64,000 nucleotides of DNA from Pseudidiomarina homiensis (GTDB taxonomy: Bacteria > Pseudomonadota > Gammaproteobacteria > Enterobacterales > Alteromonadaceae), in assembly GCF_003987225.1 (NCBI RefSeq), contig NZ_PIPX01000002.1, forward strand, positions 248,001 to 312,000. Direction: 5' to 3'. This document shows, in pieces, positions 56,306 to 64,000 of this stretch. Below the pieces are notes generated by a model. The model saw nothing but the letters and a program-made list of their open reading frames with translations, was not told the origin of the DNA and did not search any database. Made by a program: the position numbers and the translations under genes. Every line of letters begins with the position of its first letter. The first letter of the stretch is position 1.

Positions 56306-59011
56306 TTAGAAGCTGTAGCGAACTTTCAGATAGAGCTGGCGACCAAGTAAGTCGTAAGTCATCGTATCTGTGTTGGCATCAGTCCAGCTTTGGATATACG
56401 GAGGTTGCTTGTCAAACAGGTTGTTCGCACCAGCCGTAACACTCAGTTTCTCATTGAAGAAGTAAGTGCCTTGTGCATTATGATAGAAAACACTTGGTGC
56501 ATGGTCGCCGATGTCACCTGGCGAAGCGTTGATATCATCCGCACCGCCGATGTACTGCACACCATAGTGGAAGCGCCATGCGTCTTTTACGAATGTTGCT
56601 GTCGCATTTGAACGTAAGTGTGTATAGCTACCACGACCACCGGTAATGTAACCCGCGTATTCGATCGCCGGGGCACCTGCGAAAGGAGTAAAGGTGTACT
56701 CATCTAAGTAACTCATGTTCCAAGAGAAATCACTTTCCCAACCGGCAACGTTGGTTTTGTAGAACATCGCAAGATCAAGGCCTGAAACTTTCTCGGTAGC
56801 GGCATTTGTTGGTTGCGCCGACAAGAAGTTGATATCGCCAGTCAGCGAATCACGGGTAAAGTGCTCTGGGCTACAGAATGGGTGCGATAAGTTATCTGAG
56901 TTATAGCACGCCGAGAGTTTAGTTGAGCCTGGGATAGTTTGGATCGCATCTTCAATTTCGATGTTGTAGTAATCCAGCGTAATTTGCAGGTTTTCAACGA
57001 ATTGTACATCCCAGACGAAGCCAGCCGTAAAGGTATCTGCGTCTTCAGGTTTTAGGTTCGGGTTTCCGCCAACGGTGGTAAGAACCGTTGCACCGAACTG
57101 CTCATAGCCAGCAGGGAGACCATCAGCCTGACAGTTGGCCGCAACCGTTGGATCTGCACCAGCTTGGTCCCAGCCATCACAAGGATCGGTGGTGGTGAGA
57201 TTACCTTCAGCTACACCGCCAAACAGTTCTGGAATATTTGGAATCCGGAATGCTGTTGATTGAGTTGCGCGTACTTTGAAGGCGTCGTTAATGCGCCATT
57301 GTAAACCAACTTTGTAGTTACCATCGCTACCAAACGAGTCATAGTCACTGTAGCGATAGGCGAGCTCGACGCTTAAGTCTTGGGCAAAAGCTTGATCGCG
57401 CAATAACGGCACTGCAGTTTCAACGTAAACTTCGTTGACCGTATAGCTACCCTCGATAGGGTCGGCTTGGTTGGTATTCATGATACCTGCAGCGATAGAA
57501 GAATCGGGATGGCGCCAGCCTTTTTCTTTACGGTGTTCAACACCAAAGGCAAACGGAACCCATCCCGCAGGGAGGTCAAACAAGTCACCGGAAAGGTTTG
57601 CAGACAATGAACGTTGTTCATTACCGCCATTATCCGTGGTACGGAACATGATGTGGTCAAGCGCTTCTTGATCAAGGCCACCGTAACCAAGCAGGTCAAT
57701 ACAAGGAGCGCCGTTTGAACCGCAGTTTTCGGCGTCAAGCCCTTGAGCTAAACGTTCCATATTGACAATATTCGTCATGCCATCAATAGCGGTGTTACGG
57801 CCATAGTTATACGCGACGTCCCATTGCCAACCGTTATCCAGGTAACCATTTAAGCCAACCACGGTACGGAAGGTATTGACGTCTTGGAAGAAAATACGTG
57901 GGCCACCTTCCAACAAGCGGCGACCATCCAAGCGAACCGCTTCACCCACTGGGTTGGTCGGATGATCTGCAGCAAATTCGATGCCGCGTAACGTACCCGG
58001 AGTAGCTAACTGCTCAGACTTGCGATTGTTGTACAGAACTTCTGTGAACACTGTGGTGTCAGCAGAAAGTTGATAGTTCGCAAACGTGGAGAAATTCCAG
58101 TTGGTGATTGGGTTTACGGCGTTAAGGTAAGGGAAAAACGCAAAGTTGTGCGCCGCAGAACTGTAGGGTTCGTAAAAGTCACCATCACCATTAGGGTCTT
58201 GGTTAAAATTGATGCGCTCACCCGCATTTGGTCCAGTTAGGATCGTCGCTCGGCCGCCAATAGTGCTCGAGCTACCAAAACAGTCAAGCTGCCCAGGTGT
58301 CAACTCACCTAAGGCACAGCCTGCTTGGTCGGCCATGTTGATTTCATCCGAAGAGCGGTAACCTAAGGTAGCCATGACTTGGCCTTTGTCGCTGCTCGCA
58401 CCGATAATCATGTTGACGTTGCGGTCTTGGCCATCACCTTCATCAGTGGCACCAACTCGGCCCTCGATGCTGAAGCCTTCATAGCCTTTCTTGGTAATGA
58501 TATTTACAACGCCTGCGACCGCATCGGCACCGTAGATAGCTGATGCGCCATCTTTTAGAACTTCAATGCGTTGGATAACTTCGACCGGGATCATATTGAG
58601 GTCAACGGAGCTGTTTGCGCCGGTACCACCATTGACGATACGGCGACCGTTTAATAACACCAGCGTACGGTTGATACCTAAGCCGCGCAAGTTGACTTGT
58701 GCCGTGCCATAACCGTTACCGGTCCAATAGGCGTTGCTTTGGTTGCCAGCAAAACCAGCTGAGGCTGACATTTTTTGCAAGATGAGCTCAACTGAAGTTA
58801 CCCCAGACACTTCAATGTCTTCGGCGGTGAAAACTTGCACGGGCGCTGCGCTCTCGGCCTCTACACGTTGGAGGCGCGAACCAGTAACGGTAATGCGCTC
58901 ATCGGCACTGGCGCCTTCATCAGTAGCGGTTGCTTGAGCTTGGGCGTTTGCTGACGGCAATAACGCAAAAGCTATGGCGACGGCAAGGGGAGAAGTTATG
59001 TGGTTTTTCAT
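56306..59011 (-). CDS. TonB-dependent outer-membrane receptor
   Basis: A 901-residue receptor with signal peptide (LAVAIAFALLPSANAQA), a TonB-box-like ERITVTGSRL, a plug domain (VNLRGLGINRTLVLLNGRRIV, IEVLKDGASAIYGADAVAGVVNII) and a large barrel ending LYLKVRYSF. The plug resembles the broad Alteromonadales/Caulobacter group whose members import iron complexes, peptides or glycans. Co-orientation with two PepSY proteins and a flavin reductase points to an iron complex. The 326-bp upstream region has repeated GTTGTATA motifs that may be operators. Confidence 0.92.
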   Translation of the reverse strand: MKNHITSPLAVAIAFALLPSANAQAQATATDEGASADERITVTGSRLQRVEAESAAPVQVFTAEDIEVSGVTSVELILQKMSASAGFAGNQSNAYWTGNGYGTAQVNLRGLGINRTLVLLNGRRIVNGGTGANSSVDLNMIPVEVIQRIEVLKDGASAIYGADAVAGVVNIITKKGYEGFSIEGRVGATDEGDGQDRNVNMIIGASSDKGQVMATLGYRSSDEINMADQAGCALGELTPGQLDCFGSSSTIGGRATILTGPNAGERINFNQDPNGDGDFYEPYSSAAHNFAFFPYLNAVNPITNWNFSTFANYQLSADTTVFTEVLYNNRKSEQLATPGTLRGIEFAADHPTNPVGEAVRLDGRRLLEGGPRIFFQDVNTFRTVVGLNGYLDNGWQWDVAYNYGRNTAIDGMTNIVNMERLAQGLDAENCGSNGAPCIDLLGYGGLDQEALDHIMFRTTDNGGNEQRSLSANLSGDLFDLPAGWVPFAFGVEHRKEKGWRHPDSSIAAGIMNTNQADPIEGSYTVNEVYVETAVPLLRDQAFAQDLSVELAYRYSDYDSFGSDGNYKVGLQWRINDAFKVRATQSTAFRIPNIPELFGGVAEGNLTTTDPCDGWDQAGADPTVAANCQADGLPAGYEQFGATVLTTVGGNPNLKPEDADTFTAGFVWDVQFVENLQITLDYYNIEIEDAIQTIPGSTKLSACYNSDNLSHPFCSPEHFTRDSLTGDINFLSAQPTNAATEKVSGLDLAMFYKTNVAGWESDFSWNMSYLDEYTFTPFAGAPAIEYAGYITGGRGSYTHLRSNATATFVKDAWRFHYGVQYIGGADDINASPGDIGDHAPSVFYHNAQGTYFFNEKLSVTAGANNLFDKQPPYIQSWTDANTDTMTYDLLGRQLYLKVRYSF

Positions 59012-59337
59012 GTGGTCACCCTGAATAATCTATAGTTGTTATGAGCTTATGTTGTTCTGTTAAAATCACAAATAGGAATACTTGTGTATACAACTCAACA
59101 ATAGCTGAAATAAAAGCGCTGTAAAGCTGAACTGGTGGTAAAGTTGTATAACGAATAGCCAAATCAAAGGATTTTGCGCTGGTTGTATAGTCAAGTTTAG
59201 CGGGTGCTAATACGCATAGACTAGCGGACTATAAGACCTTTCACGGTCAAAGCTAACACAGGGATAAAAAGTTGTGCAAAGGATTTGTGGAATATTTTAT
59301 TCTGCATAAAAATGCAGTTTGATTGTATGTTTATCAA
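59012..59337. promoter_or_regulatory. Upstream region of TonB receptor with three GTTGTATA motifs
   Basis: A 326-bp AT-rich gap without coding potential. The 8-mer GTTGTATA occurs at 59143-59150 and 59182-59189 and in inverse at 59087-59094, where the surroundings TTGTGTATACAAC form a near palindrome. This resembles GntR/HutC-type operators built on TTGTATA half-sites, but the regulator is unknown. No Fur box was recognised. Confidence 0.4.
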
Positions 59338-60372
59338 CTATACGGATTTGAAGACGAGTTTCTTTTGTAACCGGTAGCTGAGCATGAAAATAATGACTTC
59401 GGCGGCCGGTTTACCGATGAAAGGAGATACTCCAAGCAATAATAGACTTTTGGTCAGGGCATAGTTTGCGCCAACGAGGATGGCTGCAAGTAGGGTGTAC
59501 TGTGAGGCGTCACGAACTAACGTGCCACCTTTACCAAATACCCATTGACGGTTCAGGCTAAAGTTAAAGATCCCCGAACACAGGCGGGCGACGGCGATGG
59601 CGAGCAGAATTTCGCCAGTGAAGCCATAAATCAGCGCAAAAAGCCCGTAATCGATTGCTGCTGAGGCTATACCCACGCCCGAGAACTTCAGGAATTTCTT
59701 ATAAATGAGCGCAGAGTCTTGCAGTGGCTTGAAATGACTGCTTTGATTGCCTTGCTCATAGACGGTTTGAATGGCAACGCTCTCAAACGCGAGCTTTTCT
59801 CGCTTCGCAAGAATAAGCATATCCAGTTCGAACTCATAGCGATCGCTCGGTAACTCTACAAGTTCAGCTAACAGCTTTTGGGGAATACCGCGTAGACCTG
59901 TTTGTGTGTCAGGAATATTAATGCGTAAGCCTAGACGGAAGGTGAGACGGGCAAAGTTGTTGCCCAACCAAGAGCGAAAGGGAATGCCTTTTTCGGAAAA
60001 ATTACGGCTGCCAAGCCAGAGTGCGTCCGGTTTATTGCTGAATGCCTGCAGTACTGCCAGGACATCTTCTGGTAGGTGCTGACCATCGGCATCAGCAGTA
60101 ACAACGCCTTGCGCTGCGGGATAGTGCTGAATGACCCAGCGAAACCCTGTCTTTAATGCTGCGCCCTTACCTTTGTTCACCTCGTGGGTAACAATTTCTA
60201 GCTGCTCGCGGCTTTGTAGGGATTTAAACAATGCATCATCATCACTCCCATCGTTCACTATTACAATGCGCTGCTCTGGGTCAGCTTGACGCTGGAGGGC
60301 GTCTACCACGTTAACCAAGCTTTGGTCTGGATTATACGCGGGAATAATAATGACGGGATGTGTGCTTGGCAA
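59338..60372 (-). CDS. GT2 glycosyltransferase fused to GtrA membrane domain
   Basis: A 344-residue fusion. Residues about 5-215 form a polyprenyl-phosphate-sugar-synthase-like GT2 domain (VIIIPAYNPDQSL, IVNDGSDDD, TADADGQH with the DxD-type motif, and TGLRGIP). Residues about 228-340 form a four-helix GtrA domain (FLKFSGVGIASAAIDYGLFALIYG, FNFSLNRQWVFG). Such pairs make and flip lipid-linked sugars for surface polysaccharide modification. Having both in one chain would couple the steps. It follows the DUF3667 gene by 25 bp. The sugar is unknown. Confidence 0.88.
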   Translation of the reverse strand: MPSTHPVIIIPAYNPDQSLVNVVDALQRQADPEQRIVIVNDGSDDDALFKSLQSREQLEIVTHEVNKGKGAALKTGFRWVIQHYPAAQGVVTADADGQHLPEDVLAVLQAFSNKPDALWLGSRNFSEKGIPFRSWLGNNFARLTFRLGLRINIPDTQTGLRGIPQKLLAELVELPSDRYEFELDMLILAKREKLAFESVAIQTVYEQGNQSSHFKPLQDSALIYKKFLKFSGVGIASAAIDYGLFALIYGFTGEILLAIAVARLCSGIFNFSLNRQWVFGKGGTLVRDASQYTLLAAILVGANYALTKSLLLLGVSPFIGKPAAEVIIFMLSYRLQKKLVFKSV

Positions 60373-60397
60373 AATAAAGCCTCGTTAGATAGTTAAG

Positions 60398-61420
60398 TTA
60401 CGCTGTTAATATGCCGATAAACAACATGATGATAAAGGCAAAACTGAGTAAAACAATGTATGCCAAGCCTGAGAGCGCGAATTTGAAGAGCGTCATTGGC
60501 CAGCCTTGCTCATAAAAAAGCTTCTGCGTGAAAAGCATATAACTTACCATCCAGACGAGTAGGATATTCTCGGCCCAGTCAATCGTTTCCTCAATGACAC
60601 CATAACCGGTCATGTCTGCTGCCCAAGCAGACCCTTTCGAGAGCACCGTCAAGATCATCAATGAAAGTAGTAAGAACGCGTGTGTATGCAATGCGGCGCT
60701 CAGATGCTCTAGGTAATAGCGTCCAGAAAAAGCATAAATAAGCTTCAAGAATAATGCCCAGAAAGGCAGCATGATCAGCATCATTTGTGGTGCTAGTGAA
60801 ACCAGCCGTTTGGTGAGCACTTTGGGTTCTTTTGCTAGCTCTCTAATGCGCTGTTCGATTTGCGCCTCTTCTTCCTCTGTTGCTAATGGCAGCGACACGC
60901 TAAGGTTGCCGAAGGGGTCGGTGAGCTCACTTGTTGGCGGTCGAACGGGCACAGTTATACCTTGTTCGGCGAGCACTTTATCGGTTTGCTGAAGTTGCTT
61001 TTCAAGCTCAGCTTGTTGTTCCGGCGTGGTCTCGGTTTGTATCGCGTTGACGTTATCAAAGTCGATCAGGGTCGTCAGTACTAAAAACGAAATCAACGAA
61101 ATGAAAAAATACAGCCGCAATGGCGGCACATACGAGGCATGTCGACCTTTCACAAATTCGTGGGTGAGAAAACCAGGCCGCATGAACAAACTGAAAAGCG
61201 TTCGATAAAAGCGTGAGTCCCAATGGCTGATTTCACCCATTAGGTCGCCAACGACGGCGAAAATACTGCGAATGTAATGGCGGTCTTGCTGCCCGCACAC
61301 ATGACAAAACTCGCCGAGCAGTTCGCTATCACAATTTTTGCAACGGTGCTGACTATTAGCATCACTGCGCGAAAGCGGTGCTTGTTCGTTCGTCAGTGCT
61401 TCTTGGCTTGGTTCGGTCAT
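60398..61420 (-). CDS. DUF3667 zinc-ribbon membrane protein
   Basis: A 340-residue protein with an N-terminal zinc ribbon (CKNCDSELLGEFCHVCGQQ), the DUF3667 signature HWDSRFYRTLFSLFMRPGFLTHEFVKGRHASYVPPLRLYFF around residues 66-106, and about five membrane helices. A hydrophilic insert (about 125-200) lies between helices 1 and 2. Function unknown. It is probably co-transcribed with the GT2-GtrA gene, hinting at envelope work. Confidence 0.85.
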   Translation of the reverse strand: MTEPSQEALTNEQAPLSRSDANSQHRCKNCDSELLGEFCHVCGQQDRHYIRSIFAVVGDLMGEISHWDSRFYRTLFSLFMRPGFLTHEFVKGRHASYVPPLRLYFFISLISFLVLTTLIDFDNVNAIQTETTPEQQAELEKQLQQTDKVLAEQGITVPVRPPTSELTDPFGNLSVSLPLATEEEEAQIEQRIRELAKEPKVLTKRLVSLAPQMMLIMLPFWALFLKLIYAFSGRYYLEHLSAALHTHAFLLLSLMILTVLSKGSAWAADMTGYGVIEETIDWAENILLVWMVSYMLFTQKLFYEQGWPMTLFKFALSGLAYIVLLSFAFIIMLFIGILTA

Positions 61421-61480
61421 AGTGGCGAATTTATTATAATTTTAGTAACCACAGTGTAGCCTAAGTTACTCGCTGAGCAC

Positions 61481-61512
61481 AAAAAAAAGCCGATCACAAA
61501 ACGATCGACTTT
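61481..61512 (-). terminator. Terminator of the small exported-protein gene
   Basis: On the minus strand AAAGTCGATC pairs with GATCGGCTTT (one G-U) around a 7-nt loop and is followed by a run of Ts, 49 bases beyond the stop codon at 61561. Confidence 0.8.
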
Positions 61513-61525
61513 CTTCTTTGTTTTT

Positions 61526-61557
61526 ACGAACAGCAAACAGCAAATAGCAAACAACGG
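61526..61557 (+). repeat. RAAYAGC heptad repeat
   Basis: Consecutive units GAACAGC, AAACAGC, AAATAGC and AAACAACG, the same heptad series as in the inverted repeat at 11337-11420. It lies between the stop codon at 61561 and the terminator of the small exported-protein gene, so it would be transcribed. Confidence 0.65.
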
Positions 61558-61560
61558 TTA

Positions 61561-61830
61561 TCAGTTATCGCCGTTGTCTTTCTTCTTGCCGTTATCTTTC
61601 TTCTTCTTACTTTCATCTTGTAAGGCTTTGCGCTGTGCTTCACGTTCGGCTTTCATCGCTTCATGCTCAGCCTTCATTTTTTCTCGCAGTTCAGCCTTGC
61701 GTTCTTCAGCTGTTTTCTTTGCATCTTCGGCTTTTTCTTGCCCTTGCGAAGCATTCTGTGCTTGCGCTAGTGCAGGCTCAGCGGCGAATAGGCCGATGCC
61801 AACAACGAGTAACATAAGTAAGCGGTTCAT
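61561..61830 (-). CDS. Small exported Lys/Glu-rich protein
   Basis: Not a recognised family. The 89-residue product has a signal peptide (MNRLLMLLVVGIGLFAAEPALA) and a mature part of about 65 residues that is almost all charged and Ala/Gln (EERKAELREKMKAEHEAMKA), likely a single alpha helix, ending in a Lys/Asp/Asn tail. I start at ATG 61830 with GGAGGTG 7 bases upstream; the open frame extends to 61992 but the longer N-terminus has no ribosome site. It is divergent from a mini WYL-type regulator and may be its target. A role as a small periplasmic chaperone or stress protein is only a guess. Confidence 0.7.
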   Translation of the reverse strand: MNRLLMLLVVGIGLFAAEPALAQAQNASQGQEKAEDAKKTAEERKAELREKMKAEHEAMKAEREAQRKALQDESKKKKDNGKKKDNGDN

Positions 61831-61941
61831 AGTCATCACCTCCATTTGTGGTGTGATCAAGTGTATCTCAATTCTTGTTACCCTGCTTAAAAATACAGCG
61901 TTATCCCTAAAAGTTTGCGATAGTTTTACAAAAATGAAATG

Positions 61942-61962
61942 CTGCGACGTAACATGTCGCAG
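61942..61962. promoter_or_regulatory. CTGCGAC-N7-GTCGCAG inverted repeat in divergent promoter gap
   Basis: Perfect 7-bp half-sites with a 7-nt spacer, 53 bp before the mini WYL-regulator start and 112 bp from the small exported-protein start. GCGAC-N7-GTCGC is also the core of the 26-nt repeats at 10551 and 38266. A candidate operator for the adjacent regulator. Confidence 0.45.
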
Positions 61963-62015
61963 TGGGGGTATAACCTTGCATAGAACCGACACTGAATCAG
62001 AAAGGGAGTTCAGTC

Positions 62016-62570
62016 ATGCAAACGGTACTGCGCTACCTATTAATGTTGCGGCACATACCCAAACAGCCGCAGAAAATCGACGTCAATACCCTGCGGGAAC
62101 GCCTTACTGAGCAAGGGATTGATGTGAGTGTACGTACGATTCAGCGTAACCTCGTTGAATTGTCAGAAGTGTTTCCATTGACAACAGATGAGCGGTGCAA
62201 GCCGTTTGGCTGGAGTTTACTTGCGGATGCGCCATTGCTGCCCTTAGCTTCCAACGGAAGCGCATCACGCCGCAGTAACGGCAACGGAAGATTGCACTCT
62301 AATCGTTTGTCGGGTGAAACGGTAGAAATCGAGCTGGAATGTGATCTTGCGTTGCAACCGCAACTCGAGGCTTATCCGTTAAATAAGTCACAAAAGCTTA
62401 CAGCGAATGCTGATACCTTTACGTTAAAAGCGGATGCTGAGCTCTCGACCGAATTGTTGGTGTGGATCTTAAGTCACGGTGCGCAGATAGAGGTGATTGC
62501 GCCGACGAGTTTAAGAACCGAGGTCGCACAGCACGCTGAAGCAATGTACCGCTACTATTTTGACCAATGA
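62016..62570 (+). CDS. Short WYL-type regulator lacking the WYL core
   Basis: A 184-residue protein. The N-terminal HTH (residues about 1-70, VSVRTIQRNLVELSEVFPL) closely resembles that of the full-length WYL regulator at 51425. A Ser/Asn/Gly-rich linker follows (about 83-100), then a C-terminal WCX-like domain (VEIELECDLALQPQLEAYPLNKSQ ... YYFDQ). The central WYL domain is missing. AAAGGGAG precedes the ATG. It should bind DNA, perhaps at the inverted repeat at 61942. It overlaps the convergent ogt gene by 16 bp. Confidence 0.8.
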   Translation: MQTVLRYLLMLRHIPKQPQKIDVNTLRERLTEQGIDVSVRTIQRNLVELSEVFPLTTDERCKPFGWSLLADAPLLPLASNGSASRRSNGNGRLHSNRLSGETVEIELECDLALQPQLEAYPLNKSQKLTANADTFTLKADAELSTELLVWILSHGAQIEVIAPTSLRTEVAQHAEAMYRYYFDQ

Positions 62571-63016
62571 CAGCCTTCGTGCTGTAACAACCACTCTTTT
62601 TTCTCGAGACCTCCAGCATAGCCGGTCAAGCTACCGTCTGCCCCAATGATCCGATGGCAGGGGACGACAATTGCAATCGGATTTTTACTATTCGCCATGC
62701 CGACGGCTCGCACACCTTTAGGGTTATGGATTGCGTCGGCAATAGCGGCGTAGCTTGCGGTTTGCCCAAATGGCACCTGCGTCAATGCTTGCCATACGCG
62801 CTGCTGAAACTCGGTACCGCTTGGTTTCAGAGGCAAGTCAAACTGCTTTCGGCGCCCGCCGAAGTAGTCTTCGAGTTGTCTTAGGGCTTCGTTGAGTACG
62901 CGACACGTCGATGTGTTGACTCGGTTGCTTGAACCAAATTCGATGGCGGTGACGTTGTCGCCGTCACTACTTACGACAACTGGACCCAAAGGAGACGAAA
63001 GCTGTGCTTGATACAT
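62555..63016 (-). CDS. ogt: Methylated-DNA--[protein]-cysteine S-methyltransferase
   Basis: A 153-residue suicide DNA-repair protein that takes alkyl groups from O6-alkylguanine onto Cys120 in the motif IVVPCHRIIGADGSLTGYAGG. The helix QRVWQALTQVPFGQTASYAAIA, with the Arg finger region GVRAVGMANSKNP, is typical. It lacks the Ada N-terminal domain, hence Ogt-type. The 3' end overlaps the convergent regulator gene. Confidence 0.96.
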   Translation of the reverse strand: MYQAQLSSPLGPVVVSSDGDNVTAIEFGSSNRVNTSTCRVLNEALRQLEDYFGGRRKQFDLPLKPSGTEFQQRVWQALTQVPFGQTASYAAIADAIHNPKGVRAVGMANSKNPIAIVVPCHRIIGADGSLTGYAGGLEKKEWLLQHEGCHWSK

Positions 63017-63106
63017 TGCGGTTTTCTCGCTGTTTGCGTAACTTAGTTTAAGTTCATTTATTCAGCATACGCCATCATCGGCGACAAGCAAGAGGCGCGG
63101 GTTTCT

Positions 63107-64000
63107 ATGCGTAAAGGTTTTAGTTTTGGTCCTGCGACCTTGGTCGCTGCGGCTTTCATCGGTCCTGGAACGGTTGTAACAGCAAGTTTAGCCGGCGCTA
63201 ATTATGGCTATGCGCTGTTATGGGCACTGGTCTTTTCGGTACTCGCGACGATGATTTTACAAGAAATGGCCGCGCGCTTGGGCGTTGTCACGCAACAGGG
63301 ACTAGGTGAGGCGATACGAAAACAGGTCAAGCAGCCGCTATTACGTTGGGGCGCTATCGTGTTGGTGGTCGCTGCTGTGATCATTGGTAATAGTGTTTAT
63401 CAAGGCGGTAATTTAACCGGTGCAAGCATGGGCGTTGCTGGGGTTATTGGCGAACAGGCCGCTTGGTTGCCTATCGTTCTTGGTGGCTTAGCGGCGGGAC
63501 TTTTGTGGCGCGGCAGCTACGTATTGTTGGAACGTGTATTGATCGGGCTGGTGTTATTGATGAGTCTCACCTTTGTCGCCACCTTTTTGCTGGTGCAGCC
63601 CGACTGGACGGCGTTCTTCAAAGGCTTACTGGTACCTAGCCTACCCTCTGGCTCAGTATTAACGGTCATTGCGCTGATCGGTACCACTGTTGTGCCTTAT
63701 AACCTTTTCTTACATGCAGCGAGTTCCGCCAAGAAGTGGCAGCAACCAGAACAGTTAAACAAGGCGCGGCGTGATTTGTGGGTGTCGATTCCTTTAGGCG
63801 GATTGATCTCAGTTGCCATTGTCTCAACTGCGGCAGCAGCATTTTTTGGCAAGGCGTTAAGTATCGAGGGGGCAGCTGACCTGAGTCAGTCCTTGCAGCC
63901 CTTGGCGGGGGATTGGGCCACATGGTTGATGGCCTTAGGCTTATTTGCCGCTGGCTTGTCTTCATCAATTACTGCGCCGTTGGCTTCCGCCTACGCCCTA
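63107..64000 (+). CDS. NRAMP-like transporter with non-canonical metal site, 5' part
   Basis: The gene runs off the right edge; 298 codons are visible without a stop. The product has repeated hydrophobic helices and the NRAMP layout, with GLGEAIR and QEMAARLGVVTQQ after helix 2. In helix 1 the metal-binding DPGN of MntH-type proteins reads GPGT (FIGPGTVVTASLAGANYGYALLW). In helix 6 the MPHN motif reads VPYN (GTTVVPYNLFLHAAS). Two of the usual metal ligands are therefore missing, and manganese or iron transport should not be assumed. The ATG at 63107 follows a weak AGAGGCG site. It is divergent from ogt. Confidence 0.85.
   Translation, partial: MRKGFSFGPATLVAAAFIGPGTVVTASLAGANYGYALLWALVFSVLATMILQEMAARLGVVTQQGLGEAIRKQVKQPLLRWGAIVLVVAAVIIGNSVYQGGNLTGASMGVAGVIGEQAAWLPIVLGGLAAGLLWRGSYVLLERVLIGLVLLMSLTFVATFLLVQPDWTAFFKGLLVPSLPSGSVLTVIALIGTTVVPYNLFLHAASSAKKWQQPEQLNKARRDLWVSIPLGGLISVAIVSTAAAAFFGKALSIEGAADLSQSLQPLAGDWATWLMALGLFAAGLSSSITAPLASAYAL

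Noticed and set aside
61526-61557. CRISPR-like short repeats
   Set aside because: The units are 7 bp without spacers and no cas gene is near; a simple heptad repeat.
61831-61992. 54 extra N-terminal codons for the small exported protein
   Set aside because: They would bury the signal peptide inside the protein and lack a ribosome site, while ATG 61830 has GGAGGTG upstream.

Overview
This window is chromosomal DNA of a gammaproteobacterium, most likely an Alteromonadales member near Idiomarina/Pseudidiomarina. That placement is an inference from gene order and protein resemblance. The gene order is typical of the class: spoT-(ridA)...trmH-recG, ubiE-ubiJ-ubiB-tatA-tatB-tatC-tatD-hemB, gppA-like-rhlB | trxA-rho, ubiD-fre, and recC-recB-recD. 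GC content is about one half by eye. No phage, insertion sequence, CRISPR array, rRNA or tRNA gene was recognised. Both ends cut genes: the 3' two thirds of spoT at the left and the first 298 codons of an NRAMP-like transporter at the right.

Layout. 1-3041: spoT, ridA and a convergent NhaC-type antiporter. 3196-10617: an accessory acyl-metabolism block, with a GNAT-nitrilase fusion and an AMP-forming acyl-CoA ligase on the plus strand, converging on a minus-strand operon of an M20 amidohydrolase, a CoA-transferase/GNAT fusion and an HDAC-family deacetylase. 10674-14197: an RluA-type pseudouridine synthase, trmH and recG. 14237-22686: ubiquinone genes ubiE/J/B, the Tat translocase, tatD, a membrane diguanylate cyclase and hemB, all closely spaced. 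22688-26813: gppA-like/rhlB and trxA/rho. 26814-27317: a repeat-rich gap holding two identical 52-nt cores in opposite orientation, each bracketed by its own pair of complementary arms. 27318-30624: a membrane EEP-family protein, ubiD and fre. 30655-35729: a TPP riboswitch followed by a TonB receptor, a PnuT-like permease, a small-molecule kinase and an MFS protein, which together look like thiamine salvage.

35787-38240: minus-strand genes for a DUF3185 protein, Dps, TrhO and a lipoprotein phosphatase. 38353-47778: recC-recB-recD-arfB, all joined by ATGA overlaps. 47868-53828: a periplasmic penicillin-acylase-type lipoprotein, a MaoC-like protein, a WYL regulator and a sulfide:quinone oxidoreductase with the complete cysteine set. 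53857-59011: a TonB receptor followed by two PepSY membrane proteins, the second fused to a 2Fe-2S/flavin reductase, which suggests reduction of an imported iron complex. 59338-64000: a GT2-GtrA fusion, a DUF3667 membrane protein, a small exported charged protein, a shortened WYL-type regulator, ogt and the NRAMP-like gene.

The most unusual material is in the repeats (the 52-nt core elements, an inverted REP-like pair, a 26-nt palindromic repeat shared by two distant loci, and a heptad repeat) and in a few variant proteins: the NRAMP-like transporter without the DPGN motif, the WYL-type regulator without a WYL core, the acetylation/deacetylation gene group, and the PepSY reductase pair.
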